Assembly: GCF_001269655.1 (NCBI RefSeq) | Contig: NZ_LHVE01000020.1 | Coordinates: 1 to 64,000 of the forward strand | Reading direction: 5' to 3' | DNA from: Pseudomonas thivervalensis | GTDB taxonomy: Bacteria; Pseudomonadota; Gammaproteobacteria; Pseudomonadales; Pseudomonadaceae | DNA: 64,000 bases | In this document: positions 42,055 to 51,377 of the stretch, piece after piece | Layout: the number at the start of each line of letters is the position of its first letter | Numbering within the stretch: the stretch's first letter is position 1 | Program-made: the position numbers and the translations under genes | The notes under the pieces: model-generated | Seen by the model: only the letters and a program-made list of their open reading frames with translations | Database searches by the model: none | What the model was told of the DNA's origin: nothing

Positions 42055-43977
42055 ATGAGCATTTTTAGCCACTTCCAGCAACGTTTCGAGTCCACGCGGC
42101 AAGAGGAATACTCGCTGCAGGAATACCTCGAACTCTGCAAGCAGGACCGCAGTGCCTATGTATCGGCTGCGGAGCGTCTGTTGCTGGCCATCGGAGAACC
42201 GGAGCTGCTGGATACCTCGACCAACTCGAGGCTCTCGCGCATTTTTTCCAACAAGGTGATTCGCCGCTATCCGGCCTTTGCGGACTTCCACGGGATGGAA
42301 GAATGCATCGAACAGATCGTGTCCTATTTCCGCCATGCCGCCCAAGGCCTGGAAGAGAAGAAGCAAATCCTTTATCTGCTCGGCCCCGTGGGTGGCGGTA
42401 AATCGTCCCTGGCCGAAAAGCTCAAGCAACTGATCGAAAAAGTGCCCTTCTACGCCATCAAAGGCTCGCCGGTGTTCGAGTCCCCCCTGGGGCTGTTCAA
42501 CGCCACCGAGGACGGCGCGATCCTCGAGGAAGACTTCGGCATTCCTCGCCGCTACCTCAATACCATCATGTCGCCATGGGCGACCAAGCGCCTGGCCGAG
42601 TTCGGCGGTGATATCAGCCAGTTCCGGGTGGTCAAGCTCTACCCCTCGATCCTCAACCAGATCGCGGTGGCCAAGACCGAGCCAGGGGACGAAAACAACC
42701 AGGACATTTCGGCCCTGGTGGGCAAGGTCGATATCCGCAAACTGGAAGAATTTCCACAGAACGACGCCGACGCCTACAGCTATTCGGGTGCGCTGTGCCG
42801 GGCCAACCAGGGCCTGATGGAATTCGTCGAAATGTTCAAGGCGCCCATCAAGGTGTTGCACCCGTTGCTGACCGCTACCCAGGAAGGCAACTACAACAGC
42901 ACCGAGGGCCTGGGAGCCATTCCGTTCACCGGCATCCTGCTGGCCCACTCCAACGAGTCGGAATGGCATACCTTCCGCAACAACAAGAACAACGAAGCCT
43001 TCATCGACCGGATCTATATCGTCAAGGTGCCGTACTGCCTGCGAGTCACCGATGAGGTGAAGATCTACGACAAGCTGCTATTCAACAGTTCGCTGTCCAA
43101 GGCTCATTGCGCCCCCGACACCCTGAAGATGCTGGCCCAGTTCACGGTGCTGTCGCGGCTCAAGGAACCGGAAAACTCCAACATCTATTCGAAGATGCGT
43201 GTGTACGACGGTGAAAACCTCAAGGACACCGATCCAAAGGCCAAATCGATCCAGGAATACCGCGACAACGCCGGGGTCGATGAAGGGATGAACGGGCTGT
43301 CTACACGCTTCGCGTTCAAGATCCTGTCCAAGGTCTTCAACTTCGACCCTCACGAGATCGCAGCCAACCCGGTTCACCTGCTGTATGTGCTGGAACAGCA
43401 GATCGAGCAGGAACAATTCCAGGCCGAAACCCGCGAGCGTTACCTGCGCTTCCTCAAGGAATACCTGGCGCCGCGCTACATCGAGTTCATCGGCAAGGAA
43501 ATCCAGACGGCGTACCTGGAGTCCTACAGCGAATACGGCCAGAACATCTTCGACCGCTACGTGCTGTACGCAGACTTCTGGATCCAGGACCAGGAATACC
43601 GCGATCCGGAAACCGGCGAGATCCTCAACCGCGTGGCCCTCAACGAGGAACTGGAAAAAATCGAGAAGCCAGCGGGTATCAGCAATCCGAAGGATTTCCG
43701 CAACGAAATCGTTAACTTCGTGCTGCGCGCCCGGGCCAACAACAACGGCAAGAACCCAACCTGGCTCAGCTATGAAAAGCTGCGGGTGGTCATCGAGAAG
43801 AAAATGTTCTCCAACACCGAAGACCTGCTGCCCGTCATCAGCTTCAACGCCAAGGCCAGCAAGGAGGACCAGCAAAAACACAACGATTTCGTTACACGCA
43901 TGGTCGAACGTGGCTACACCGACAAACAGGTACGACTGCTCTCCGAGTGGTACCTGCGGGTCCGGAAATCGCAGTAA
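42055..43977 (+). CDS. prkA: serine protein kinase PrkA (YeaG)
   Basis: 640-residue AAA-type protein of the PrkA family, with Walker A GPVGGGKS (110-117) and a C-terminal kinase-like domain. It is induced in nitrogen or acid stress and stationary phase in E. coli; whether it is chiefly a kinase or an AAA protease is debated. GAGCGAGGTGACGTC precedes the ATG. First of the prkA-yeaH-spoVR cluster, which is conserved as a unit in many Proteobacteria. Confidence 0.95.
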   Translation: MSIFSHFQQRFESTRQEEYSLQEYLELCKQDRSAYVSAAERLLLAIGEPELLDTSTNSRLSRIFSNKVIRRYPAFADFHGMEECIEQIVSYFRHAAQGLEEKKQILYLLGPVGGGKSSLAEKLKQLIEKVPFYAIKGSPVFESPLGLFNATEDGAILEEDFGIPRRYLNTIMSPWATKRLAEFGGDISQFRVVKLYPSILNQIAVAKTEPGDENNQDISALVGKVDIRKLEEFPQNDADAYSYSGALCRANQGLMEFVEMFKAPIKVLHPLLTATQEGNYNSTEGLGAIPFTGILLAHSNESEWHTFRNNKNNEAFIDRIYIVKVPYCLRVTDEVKIYDKLLFNSSLSKAHCAPDTLKMLAQFTVLSRLKEPENSNIYSKMRVYDGENLKDTDPKAKSIQEYRDNAGVDEGMNGLSTRFAFKILSKVFNFDPHEIAANPVHLLYVLEQQIEQEQFQAETRERYLRFLKEYLAPRYIEFIGKEIQTAYLESYSEYGQNIFDRYVLYADFWIQDQEYRDPETGEILNRVALNEELEKIEKPAGISNPKDFRNEIVNFVLRARANNNGKNPTWLSYEKLRVVIEKKMFSNTEDLLPVISFNAKASKEDQQKHNDFVTRMVERGYTDKQVRLLSEWYLRVRKSQ

Positions 43978-44014
43978 GCAGCGGCAAGCTTCTGGCTGCA
44001 AACTGCAAGGGAAC

Positions 44015-44039
44015 GGCGTTGAGCCCAAGGCTCGACGCC
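44015..44039. repeat. hairpin between prkA and yeaH
   Basis: GGCGTTGAGCC-CAA-GGCTCGACGCC gives an 11-bp stem with one G-T pair. The 113-base gap also holds imperfect GCTTGAAGCT repeats. It could cause different mRNA levels for prkA and the two downstream genes. Confidence 0.55.
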
Positions 44040-44090
44040 ACTCCCCTTACGGCTTGAAGCTTACGACTTGAAGCTCCCCCGGAGGGGCCT

Positions 44091-45362
44091 ATGAGCTATG
44101 TGATCGACCGACGCCTTAATGGCAAGAACAAAAGCACGGTGAACCGCCAGCGGTTTCTGCGGCGTTACCGTGATCACATCAAGAAGGCCGTTGAAGAGGC
44201 GGTCAGTCGGCGTTCCATTACCGACATGGAACACGGCGAACAGATCAGCATCCCCGGCCGCGACATCGATGAGCCGGTGCTTCACCATGGTCGCGGCGGC
44301 AAACAGACCGTCGTGCACCCTGGCAACAAGGAGTTCACCAGTGGCGAGCACATCCCCCGTCCCCAGGGTGGAGGTGCCGGCAAAGGCCCAGGCAAAGCCG
44401 GCAACTCTGGCGAAGGCATGGACGAGTTTGTCTTCCAGATCACCCAGGAGGAATTCCTGGAGTTCATGTTCGAGGACCTGGAGCTGCCGAACCTAGTCAA
44501 GCGCAACCTGACCGGCACCGACACCTTCAAGACCGTGCGTGCCGGTATTAGCAATGAAGGCAACCCGTCACGCATCAACATCATCCGCACTCTCCGCTCA
44601 GCCCACGCCCGGCGCATCGCGCTGTCAGGCAGCAGCCGGGCGAAACTGCGCGAAGCGAAGGAGGAGTTGGCCCGCCTGAAACGCGAAGAACCCGACAATT
44701 TTGGCGATATTCAGGACTTGGAAGCGGAAATAGAGAAGCTTAGCGCACGCATTCACCGCGTACCGTTCCTCGACACGTTCGACCTCAAGTACAACCTGCT
44801 GGTGAAACAACCCAACCCCAGCTCCAAGGCGGTGATGTTCTGCCTGATGGACGTTTCCGGTTCCATGACCCAGGCCACCAAGGACATCGCCAAGCGTTTC
44901 TTCATCCTGTTGTACCTGTTCCTCAAACGGAATTACGACAAGATCGACGTGGTGTTCATCCGCCATCACACCAGTGCCCGAGAGGTGGACGAAGAGGAGT
45001 TCTTCTATTCCAGGGAAACCGGCGGCACCATCGTCTCCAGCGCCCTGAAGCTGATGCAGGAAATCATGGCCGAACGCTACCCCGCCAACGAATGGAATAT
45101 CTACGCGGCCCAGGCGTCGGACGGTGACAACTGGAACGACGACTCGCCGATCTGCCGCGACATTCTGATCAACCAGATCATGCCGTTCGTCCAGTACTAC
45201 ACCTATGTGGAAATTACGCCACGGGAACACCAGGCCTTGTGGTACGAATACGAACGGATTGCCGAAGCATTTTCCGACACATTTGCCCAACAGCAACTGG
45301 TCTCGGCCGGGGATATCTACCCGGTCTTCCGTGAACTCTTCCAGCGCAGGTTAGTGACATGA
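44091..45362 (+). CDS. yeaH: DUF444 von Willebrand A-type protein YeaH
   Basis: 423-residue stress protein of the YeaH/YhbH family. The N-terminus is basic (RRLNGKNKSTVNRQRFLRRY), a Gly-rich stretch follows (about 90-108), and a VWA domain carries the MIDAS motif D254-x-S256-x-S258 (MDVSGSMTQ). GGAGGGG before the ATG lies within CCCCC-GGA-GGGG, which could fold on the ribosome site. Its stop overlaps the spoVR start by four bases. Role unknown; acts with PrkA and SpoVR. Confidence 0.93.
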   Translation: MSYVIDRRLNGKNKSTVNRQRFLRRYRDHIKKAVEEAVSRRSITDMEHGEQISIPGRDIDEPVLHHGRGGKQTVVHPGNKEFTSGEHIPRPQGGGAGKGPGKAGNSGEGMDEFVFQITQEEFLEFMFEDLELPNLVKRNLTGTDTFKTVRAGISNEGNPSRINIIRTLRSAHARRIALSGSSRAKLREAKEELARLKREEPDNFGDIQDLEAEIEKLSARIHRVPFLDTFDLKYNLLVKQPNPSSKAVMFCLMDVSGSMTQATKDIAKRFFILLYLFLKRNYDKIDVVFIRHHTSAREVDEEEFFYSRETGGTIVSSALKLMQEIMAERYPANEWNIYAAQASDGDNWNDDSPICRDILINQIMPFVQYYTYVEITPREHQALWYEYERIAEAFSDTFAQQQLVSAGDIYPVFRELFQRRLVT

Positions 45363-46924
45363 CCGCCAAAAAAGAGCAGAAGCGCCAGCCCATTTCCACC
45401 GGCTCCGAATGGACGTTCGACCTGATCAAGGCCTACGACCGCGAAATCAGCCGTATCGCGGACCGTTACGCCCTCGACACCTACCCGAACCAGATCGAGG
45501 TGATCACCGCTGAGCAAATGATGGACGCCTACGCGTCGGTCGGCATGCCGCTGGGCTATCACCACTGGTCCTACGGCAAGCACTTCCTCAGTACCGAGAA
45601 ATCCTACAGCCGCGGCCAGATGGGACTGGCCTATGAGATCGTGATCAATTCCGACCCCTGCATCGCCTACCTGATGGAAGAAAACACCATCTGCATGCAA
45701 GCCCTGGTCGTGGCGCACGCGTGCTACGGGCACAACAGCTTCTTCAAGGGCAACTACCTGTTCCGTACGTGGACCGATGCCAGTTCGATCATTGACTACC
45801 TGGTGTTCGCCAAGCAGTACATCATGCAATGCGAGGAGCGCCACGGTATCGACGCGGTGGAGGACCTGCTGGACTCCTGCCACGCCCTGATGAACTACGG
45901 GGTGGACCGCTACAAACGGCCGTATCCGATCTCCGCCGAAGAGGAACGCCGGCGCCAGAAGGACCGCGAAGAGCACCTGCAAAAGCAGATCAACGATCTG
46001 TGGCGCACCATTCCCAAGGGCGCGGACAAGTACAACGAAAAAGACAACGCACGTTTCCCTGCCGAGCCCCAGGAGAACATTCTCTATTTCATTGAAAAAC
46101 ATGCACCGCTGCTGGAGCCCTGGCAGCGGGAAATCGTGCGCATCGTGCGCAAGATCGCCCAGTATTTCTATCCACAGCGCCAGACCCAGGTGATGAACGA
46201 AGGCTGGGCCACGTTCTGGCACTACACGCTGATGAACGACCTGTACGACGAAGGCCTGGTCACCGACGGTTTCATGATGGAGTTCCTGACGTCCCACACC
46301 AGCGTAGTGTTCCAACCCGGCTTCGACAGCCCGTACTACAGCGGCATCAACCCTTACGCACTGGGTTTCGCCATGTACCGCGACATCCGGCGCATGTGCG
46401 AAGACCCCACCGAGGAAGATCGCCGCTGGTTCCCGGAAATCGCCGGTTCGGACTGGTTGTCCGCAATAAAATTCGCCATGAGCAGCTTCAAGGACGAAAG
46501 CTTCATCCTGCAGTACCTGTCGCCCAAGGTGATCCGCGACCTGAAACTGTTCAGCATCCTCGATGACGACCAGAAAGATGACCTGGTAGTGCCGGCCATT
46601 CACGATGAGAGCGGCTACCGCATCATTCGCGAGACTCTGGCGGCGCAATACAACCTGGGTAATCGCGAGCCCAATGTGCAGATCTACAGCATCGACCGCC
46701 GCGGAGATCGCTCGCTGACCCTGCGGCACCAGGCGCACAACCGCAAGCCACTGGGTGACTCCACCGATGAAGTACTCAAGCATCTGCATCGCCTCTGGGG
46801 GTTCGACATTCACCTGGAAACCTTGCAAGGCGACCAAGTCATGAAAACCCACCACGTCCCCCCAAGAAGTGAACAAGCCGAAGGCGACTATGGCCGCCTG
46901 GACCTGGCCGTCATTCATCTTTGA
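45359..46924 (+). CDS. ycgB: SpoVR family protein (YcgB)
   Basis: 521-residue SpoVR-like protein, named after a Bacillus spore-cortex gene, but here in a non-sporing organism. Characteristic stretches include YHHWSYGKHF, HACYGHNSFFKGN, NEGWATFWHY and NPYALGFAMYRDI. The H-x-x-x-H and E-containing patterns suggest a metal site, though none is proven. Translationally coupled to yeaH. Confidence 0.93.
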   Translation: MTAKKEQKRQPISTGSEWTFDLIKAYDREISRIADRYALDTYPNQIEVITAEQMMDAYASVGMPLGYHHWSYGKHFLSTEKSYSRGQMGLAYEIVINSDPCIAYLMEENTICMQALVVAHACYGHNSFFKGNYLFRTWTDASSIIDYLVFAKQYIMQCEERHGIDAVEDLLDSCHALMNYGVDRYKRPYPISAEEERRRQKDREEHLQKQINDLWRTIPKGADKYNEKDNARFPAEPQENILYFIEKHAPLLEPWQREIVRIVRKIAQYFYPQRQTQVMNEGWATFWHYTLMNDLYDEGLVTDGFMMEFLTSHTSVVFQPGFDSPYYSGINPYALGFAMYRDIRRMCEDPTEEDRRWFPEIAGSDWLSAIKFAMSSFKDESFILQYLSPKVIRDLKLFSILDDDQKDDLVVPAIHDESGYRIIRETLAAQYNLGNREPNVQIYSIDRRGDRSLTLRHQAHNRKPLGDSTDEVLKHLHRLWGFDIHLETLQGDQVMKTHHVPPRSEQAEGDYGRLDLAVIHL

Positions 46925-46987
46925 TCCCGTTTTCGCCTCCGGACGTCTGACGCAAAGGTTATCCTGTCGGACCAACGGAGGTTTTTT

Positions 46988-48214
46988 ATGCAGATCTATA
47001 AAGTTGGCGGCGCCGTTCGCGATCGCCTGCTGGGCATTCCCGTCACCGACGTCGATCGGGTCGTGGTGGGGGCTACCGCCGAGGAAATGCTCGCCAGGGG
47101 TTTTCGCCCCGTGGGAGCCGACTTTCCGGTATTTCTCGACCCTAAAACCGGCGAGGAATACGCCCTCGCCCGCACTGAGCGCAAGAGTGGCCGCGGCTAT
47201 GGCGGTTTTGTGTTTCATGCCAGTCCTGAAGTGACCCTTGAGGAGGATCTGGTTCGCCGGGATTTGACGATCAATGCCATGGCTGAAGATGACCATGGCA
47301 ACCTGACCGATCCGTACCATGGCCAGCGCGATCTGGAAGCCCGGGTACTGCGCCACGTTTCCCCCGCTTTCGCCGAAGATCCGCTACGAGTCCTGCGGGT
47401 TGCCCGCTTTGCCGCGCGTTATGCGCCGCTGGGTTTCACCGTGGCGGACGAAACCCTTGAACTGATGCGGCAGCTCAGCGAGTCCGGCGAACTGGAGGCA
47501 TTGACGGCCGAGCGCAGTTGGAAAGAAATTTCCCGCGCCCTTATGGAAAAACAGCCACAGGTATTTATCCAGGTCTTGCGTGACTGCACGGCCCTTCAGG
47601 TCTTGATGCCCGAGGTCGATGCGCTGTTCGGCGTGCCGCAGCCTGAAGCCCATCACCCGGAAATCGATACCGGCATCCATACCCTGAGCGTGCTGGAGCA
47701 AGCGGCACAGCACGAACAGCCGCTGACGGTCCGCTGGGCCTGCCTGCTCCACGACTTGGGCAAAGGCCTGACGCCCCAAGACGAATGGCCGCGACACATC
47801 GCCCATGAGCACAAGGGCTTGAAGCTGATCAAAGCCGTCAACGAACGTTTCAAGGCGCCCCGCGACTGTCAGGAATTGGCGTTATTGGTCGGCCAGTATC
47901 ATACCCATGGTCATCGCGCGCTTGAGCTGAAGGCGTCTACTTTGCTAGAGCTGTTACAGAGTTTTGATGTGTATCGCCGCCCCCAGCGCTTCGAGGAATT
48001 TATTGCAGCATGCGAGATGGATGCGCGGGGACGCAAAGGGCTTGAGGAGCGAAGTTATCCACAGGCTGAATATCTGCGGGGGGCCGCGGCGGCGGCCCGC
48101 TCAGTGGCGGTGCAGCCTTTGTTGGAGAAGGGGTTCAAAGGGCCGGAACTGGGTGAGGCGATCAAGCGTGAGCGTCTCAGGGCGCTGAAGGCCTACAAGG
48201 AAGCGGCGAGCTGA
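46988..48214 (+). CDS. cca: multifunctional CCA tRNA nucleotidyltransferase
   Basis: Adds or repairs the 3' CCA of tRNAs. The 408-residue protein begins with the class II nucleotidyltransferase motif GGAVRDRLLG and DVDRVVVGA, followed by RRDLTINAMA, a neck/body region, and an HD phosphohydrolase domain (LLHDLGKG near 257) typical of proteobacterial Cca. ACGGAGG lies six bases before the ATG. Confidence 0.96.
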   Translation: MQIYKVGGAVRDRLLGIPVTDVDRVVVGATAEEMLARGFRPVGADFPVFLDPKTGEEYALARTERKSGRGYGGFVFHASPEVTLEEDLVRRDLTINAMAEDDHGNLTDPYHGQRDLEARVLRHVSPAFAEDPLRVLRVARFAARYAPLGFTVADETLELMRQLSESGELEALTAERSWKEISRALMEKQPQVFIQVLRDCTALQVLMPEVDALFGVPQPEAHHPEIDTGIHTLSVLEQAAQHEQPLTVRWACLLHDLGKGLTPQDEWPRHIAHEHKGLKLIKAVNERFKAPRDCQELALLVGQYHTHGHRALELKASTLLELLQSFDVYRRPQRFEEFIAACEMDARGRKGLEERSYPQAEYLRGAAAAARSVAVQPLLEKGFKGPELGEAIKRERLRALKAYKEAAS

Positions 48215-48253
48215 AGGGGGGGCGTGTCAGTTTGCCTTTTGGCTGAATGTTCC

Positions 48254-48358
48254 GCCGTCATCGCGAGCAAGCTCGCTCCCACAGTGGATCTCGGTTGAAC
48301 ACAAGATATGTGCCACTGAAGTTCTAATGTGCGAGCGAGCTTGCTCGCGATGACGGCA
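48254..48358. repeat. REPIN
   Basis: GCCGTCATCGCGAGCAAGCT (from 48254) and AGCTTGCTCGCGATGACGGC (to 48358) are exact inverse arms around a 45-base spacer, carrying the GAGCGAGCTTGCTCGC palindrome. Located between the convergent cca and folK genes. Confidence 0.92.
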
Positions 48359-48364
48359 GCCGCC

Positions 48365-48883
48365 TTACAACAGATTCAACGGCGTCAGCGGCTGGCCTCG
48401 CCATTCGAAAGCCACTGGCGCCAGCACCTGATCGATCTGCGCTTCTTCCCACAGCGTGGAGAAGCTCTTGCCCACACCCGGATGAATCCGATCCGGCGCC
48501 ATCAGCGACAAAGGCCACAGCACGAAGGCATTCTTGAGGATTTCCGCACGCGGCAGGATCAACCCATCGAAGTTGCCGACCTGCTCGCCATACAACAACA
48601 CGTCGATATCCAGCGGCAGCCCCTTGCGGTCCGGCGCATAGCGACCGTTGTCCGCCTCGATGAACTTGAGACGACGATCCAGCTCCATCAGCGGCAGGTC
48701 GGTGAAGGCCGAGACGACAAAATTGAAGAACGGCCCGCTCTTGATACCCACAGGCTGGCTCTCGAACACGGCCGAACAGCGCATGTCCACCAGGAAGCCG
48801 GCCAAAGCCTCAAGACCGGCGCGCAGATGGGTTTCGCGCTCGATATTGCTGCCGAGCCCGAGAAAAACCTGAGTCAGCGACAT
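48365..48883 (-). CDS. folK: 2-amino-4-hydroxy-6-hydroxymethyldihydropteridine diphosphokinase
   Basis: Pyrophosphorylates 6-hydroxymethyl-dihydropterin in folate synthesis. The 172-residue protein has the HPPK motifs FLGLGSNIER at the start, GPFFNFVV and the metal-binding GLPLDIDVLLYG (D-x-D). It begins within the last 10 bases of folB. Pseudomonads often carry a second HPPK elsewhere; which one is dominant cannot be told here. Confidence 0.94.
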   Translation of the reverse strand: MSLTQVFLGLGSNIERETHLRAGLEALAGFLVDMRCSAVFESQPVGIKSGPFFNFVVSAFTDLPLMELDRRLKFIEADNGRYAPDRKGLPLDIDVLLYGEQVGNFDGLILPRAEILKNAFVLWPLSLMAPDRIHPGVGKSFSTLWEEAQIDQVLAPVAFEWRGQPLTPLNLL

Positions 48884-49227
48884 CCGCGCTCGATCTCCAC
48901 GCCAACGCCGCTGGCCGCCGGTACGGCGCCAGGCTTGGTCACTTTCAGGCGCAGCCAGGTGATCTTGAATTCGTCCATGAGCTCTTGGGCCAGCCGCTCG
49001 GCAAAGGTCTCGACCAATTGGAACTGCGCCTGTTCGGCAAATGCCTGAATGCGCGACGACACGCTGGCGTAGTCAAGCGCCAGGGTCAGGTCGTCGCCCG
49101 CGGCGGCTGGGCGGTTGTCCCAGGCGAAGCTCAGGTCAAGTCGCAGGCACTGTCGGATGCCTCGCTCCCAGTCGTAGGCACCGATCACCGTGTCGACTTC
49201 CAGGCCCTCGATAAACACTCTGTCCAA
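48874..49227 (-). CDS. folB: dihydroneopterin aldolase
   Basis: Converts dihydroneopterin to 6-hydroxymethyl-dihydropterin, the substrate of FolK. 117 residues with FIEGLEVDTVIGAYDWER near the start and KVTKPGAVP near the end. No ATG is available: the TTG at 49227 gives the family start LDRVFIEGLE and has CGGAGAAGAG about six to eight bases upstream. The other in-frame TTG, 49251, adds eight unmatched residues. Divergent from plsY. Confidence 0.92.
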   Translation of the reverse strand: MDRVFIEGLEVDTVIGAYDWERGIRQCLRLDLSFAWDNRPAAAGDDLTLALDYASVSSRIQAFAEQAQFQLVETFAERLAQELMDEFKITWLRLKVTKPGAVPAASGVGVEIERGCR

Positions 49228-49301
49228 GCACTCTTCTCCGCAGCACGACAAGGGCGCGATGCCCCGTTAGAATCAGGGCGTCCTCGCCCGGAATAGTTAG
49301 C

Positions 49302-49871
49302 ATGTTTTGGTTACTGGCGATTCTCGCCTACCTGCTCGGCTCGCTGTCCTTCGCCATTTTGCTCAGCCGCCTGACCGGTCGCCCGGATCCGCGAATGAGT
49401 GGCTCAGGCAATGCCGGCGCCACCAACATGCTGCGCCTGGCCGGACGCAAACTCGCCATCCTGACCCTGCTGGGCGACCTCTGCAAAGGCCTTGTCCCGG
49501 TGTTGATCGCCAGCCTTGCAGGGCTCTCGTTGCAGCAACAGGCCTGGATCGGTGTCTGCGCCGTCATCGGCCATCTATTCCCGCTGTACTTCCGCTTTCG
49601 TGGCGGCAAGGGTGTCGCCACCGCCGCCGGCATGCTGCTGGGTCTGTACCCGCCCGCCGCCCTGCTGGCTGTCTGTGCCTGGCTGCTGACGTTCTACCTG
49701 ACCCGCACCAGCTCCCTGGCTGCGCTGATCGCCACACCGCTGACCCTGCCGTTGCTGGCCTGGCAGGAACCGGCGGCCTTGCTACCAATGACCGCGCTGG
49801 TGGCGCTGATCGTCTGGCGCCACCGAGGCAATCTACGCGACCTGTTCGCCGGGCGCGAACGGCATTTTTAA
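49302..49871 (+). CDS. plsY: acyl-phosphate glycerol-3-phosphate acyltransferase
   Basis: Inner-membrane enzyme that makes lysophosphatidate from acyl-phosphate. The 189-residue protein has about five membrane segments and the three conserved blocks: GSGNAGATNMLRLAG, GHLFPLYFRFRGGKGVATA, and the C-terminal RHRGNLRDL. Divergent from folB, convergent with tsaD eight bases away. Confidence 0.95.
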   Translation: MFWLLAILAYLLGSLSFAILLSRLTGRPDPRMSGSGNAGATNMLRLAGRKLAILTLLGDLCKGLVPVLIASLAGLSLQQQAWIGVCAVIGHLFPLYFRFRGGKGVATAAGMLLGLYPPAALLAVCAWLLTFYLTRTSSLAALIATPLTLPLLAWQEPAALLPMTALVALIVWRHRGNLRDLFAGRERHF

Positions 49872-49879
49872 ATGACGTT

Positions 49880-50905
49880 TCACAAAGGCGCCAACTGCTC
49901 CATGGGCCAGCGCGCCTGCACGCTGATCGCCAGGCTTTCCTGCTGGCCAGCCTGCAAACGCTGGCAGCCGGCAAAGGCGATCATCGCGCCGTTATCTGTA
50001 CAGAACTCCGGCCTGGCGTAGTAAACGTCGCCCTTCATGTCGCCGAGCATTTTCTCCAGCGATGTCCGCAAAGCCTTGTTCGCACTGACACCGCCGGCGA
50101 TCACCAGACGCTTGAGCCCGGCCTGCTTCAGGGCACGCTTGCACTTGATGGTCAAAGTCTCCACCACGGCCTGCTGGAACGCCAGCGAGATGTCGCAACG
50201 GGCTTGCTCACTGTCGTCCCCGGCGCTGACGCACTGCTGCCAGGTGTTCAGGGCAAAGGTTTTCAGCCCGCTGAAACTGAAATCCAGGCCGGGACGGTCG
50301 CACATCGGCCGAGGGAACACGAAACGCCCCTCGACCCCTTGCGTCGCCAGCCGGGAAATTTCTGGCCCACCTGGATAATTGAGGCCCATCATTTTTGCAG
50401 TTTTGTCGAACGCTTCGCCGGCGGCATCGTCGAGGGTTTCACCGAGCAGCTCGTATTGGCCGATTCCATCGACCCGGATGAGCTGCGTATGGCCGCCCGA
50501 TACCAACAAAGCGACGAACGGAAACTCTGGCGGTTGCGACTCGAGCATCGGCGCCAGCAGGTGACCTTCCATATGGTGCACGCCCAAGGCCGGAATACCC
50601 CAGGCAAAGGCTAGCGCCTGGGCGCAGGACGCACCGACCAGCAATGCGCCCACCAGGCCCGGGCCGGCGGTGTAGGCGATGCCGTCGATCTCGGTCGGCA
50701 CGCAGTCGGCTTCGGCCAGGACCTGACGGATCAAGGGCAGCATGCGCTTGACGTGATCACGGGAGGCGAGCTCAGGCACCACCCCGCCATAGGCGCGGTG
50801 CAGGTCGATCTGGCTGAACAGCGCATCGGCCAGCAGGCCGCGCTCACTGTCGTAGAGTGCGACGCCGGTTTCGTCGCAGGACGTTTCTAATCCCAGTACT
50901 AGCAT
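49880..50905 (-). CDS. tsaD: tRNA N6-adenosine threonylcarbamoyltransferase
   Basis: Forms the t6A37 modification of ANN-decoding tRNAs together with TsaB and TsaE. The 341-residue protein has the ASKHA nucleotide fold, the metal-binding H111-M-E-G-H115, and LVSGGHTQL and GGVSANKALR motifs. Divergent from rpsU, the classical gcp-rpsU-dnaG-rpoD arrangement. Confidence 0.96.
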   Translation of the reverse strand: MLVLGLETSCDETGVALYDSERGLLADALFSQIDLHRAYGGVVPELASRDHVKRMLPLIRQVLAEADCVPTEIDGIAYTAGPGLVGALLVGASCAQALAFAWGIPALGVHHMEGHLLAPMLESQPPEFPFVALLVSGGHTQLIRVDGIGQYELLGETLDDAAGEAFDKTAKMMGLNYPGGPEISRLATQGVEGRFVFPRPMCDRPGLDFSFSGLKTFALNTWQQCVSAGDDSEQARCDISLAFQQAVVETLTIKCKRALKQAGLKRLVIAGGVSANKALRTSLEKMLGDMKGDVYYARPEFCTDNGAMIAFAGCQRLQAGQQESLAISVQARWPMEQLAPL

Positions 50906-50992
50906 GGGTTTGCGCCTTGTAGAGGCTGAATTCGAAGGCGCGCATAATAGTCGTCGCGTTGTGCCCCGACCAGCGGTTTTCGATCAGAGGCT

Positions 50993-51021
50993 TTGCATTC
51001 CGAGCGTTGAGGGGTTAACAT
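50993..51021 (+). promoter_or_regulatory. promoter candidate for rpsU-dnaG-rpoD
   Basis: TTGCAT (50993-50998), 17-base spacer, TAACAT (51016-51021), about 85 bases before the rpsU start. Placed by eye in the tsaD/rpsU divergent gap. Confidence 0.45.
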
Positions 51022-51104
51022 CCGCAACCCTTAAAAACCGACGTCTTCAAGTGCTCTTTTGCCGCGAGGATGTTGACCCCGGTAATGAATGAAGGTAGCT
51101 CTGG

Positions 51105-51320
51105 ATGCCAGCCGTCAAAGTAAAAGAGAACGAACCCTTCGACGTAGCTCTGCGTCGTTTCAAGCGCTCCTGCGAAAAAGCCGGTGTTCTGGCTGAAGTT
51201 CGTAGCCGCGAATTCTACGAGAAGCCGACTTCTGAGCGTAAGCGCAAGGCAGCAGCCGCTGTTAAGCGTCACGCCAAGAAAGTTCAGCGCGAACAGCGCC
51301 GCGCCGTACGTCTGTACTAA
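51105..51320 (+). CDS. rpsU: 30S ribosomal protein S21
   Basis: 71-residue basic ribosomal protein, [20 protein letters not shown] at the start and the lysine/arginine-rich C-terminus of S21. It influences initiation and is the first gene of the macromolecular synthesis cluster. Followed by a strong hairpin. Confidence 0.98.
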
Positions 51321-51343
51321 TACACAGACGTCCGTAGCAAGCT

Positions 51344-51377
51344 TCTGCCAAGCCCGGCCTTCAAGCCGGGCTTATGG
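51344..51377 (+). terminator. hairpin after rpsU (terminator/attenuator)
   Basis: AAGCCCGGC-CTTCAA-GCCGGGCTT, extended by outer TGCCA/TGGCA. Only a short T run follows. By analogy with E. coli it would lower read-through from rpsU into dnaG and rpoD. Confidence 0.65.

Noticed and set aside
45317..47356. 679-codon minus-strand frame opposite spoVR and cca
   Set aside because: Antisense to two conserved genes with clear motifs.
17671..48358. REP arrays considered as CRISPR
   Set aside because: Repeats occur as isolated inverted pairs in intergenic gaps, not as regularly spaced direct repeats, and no cas genes are present.
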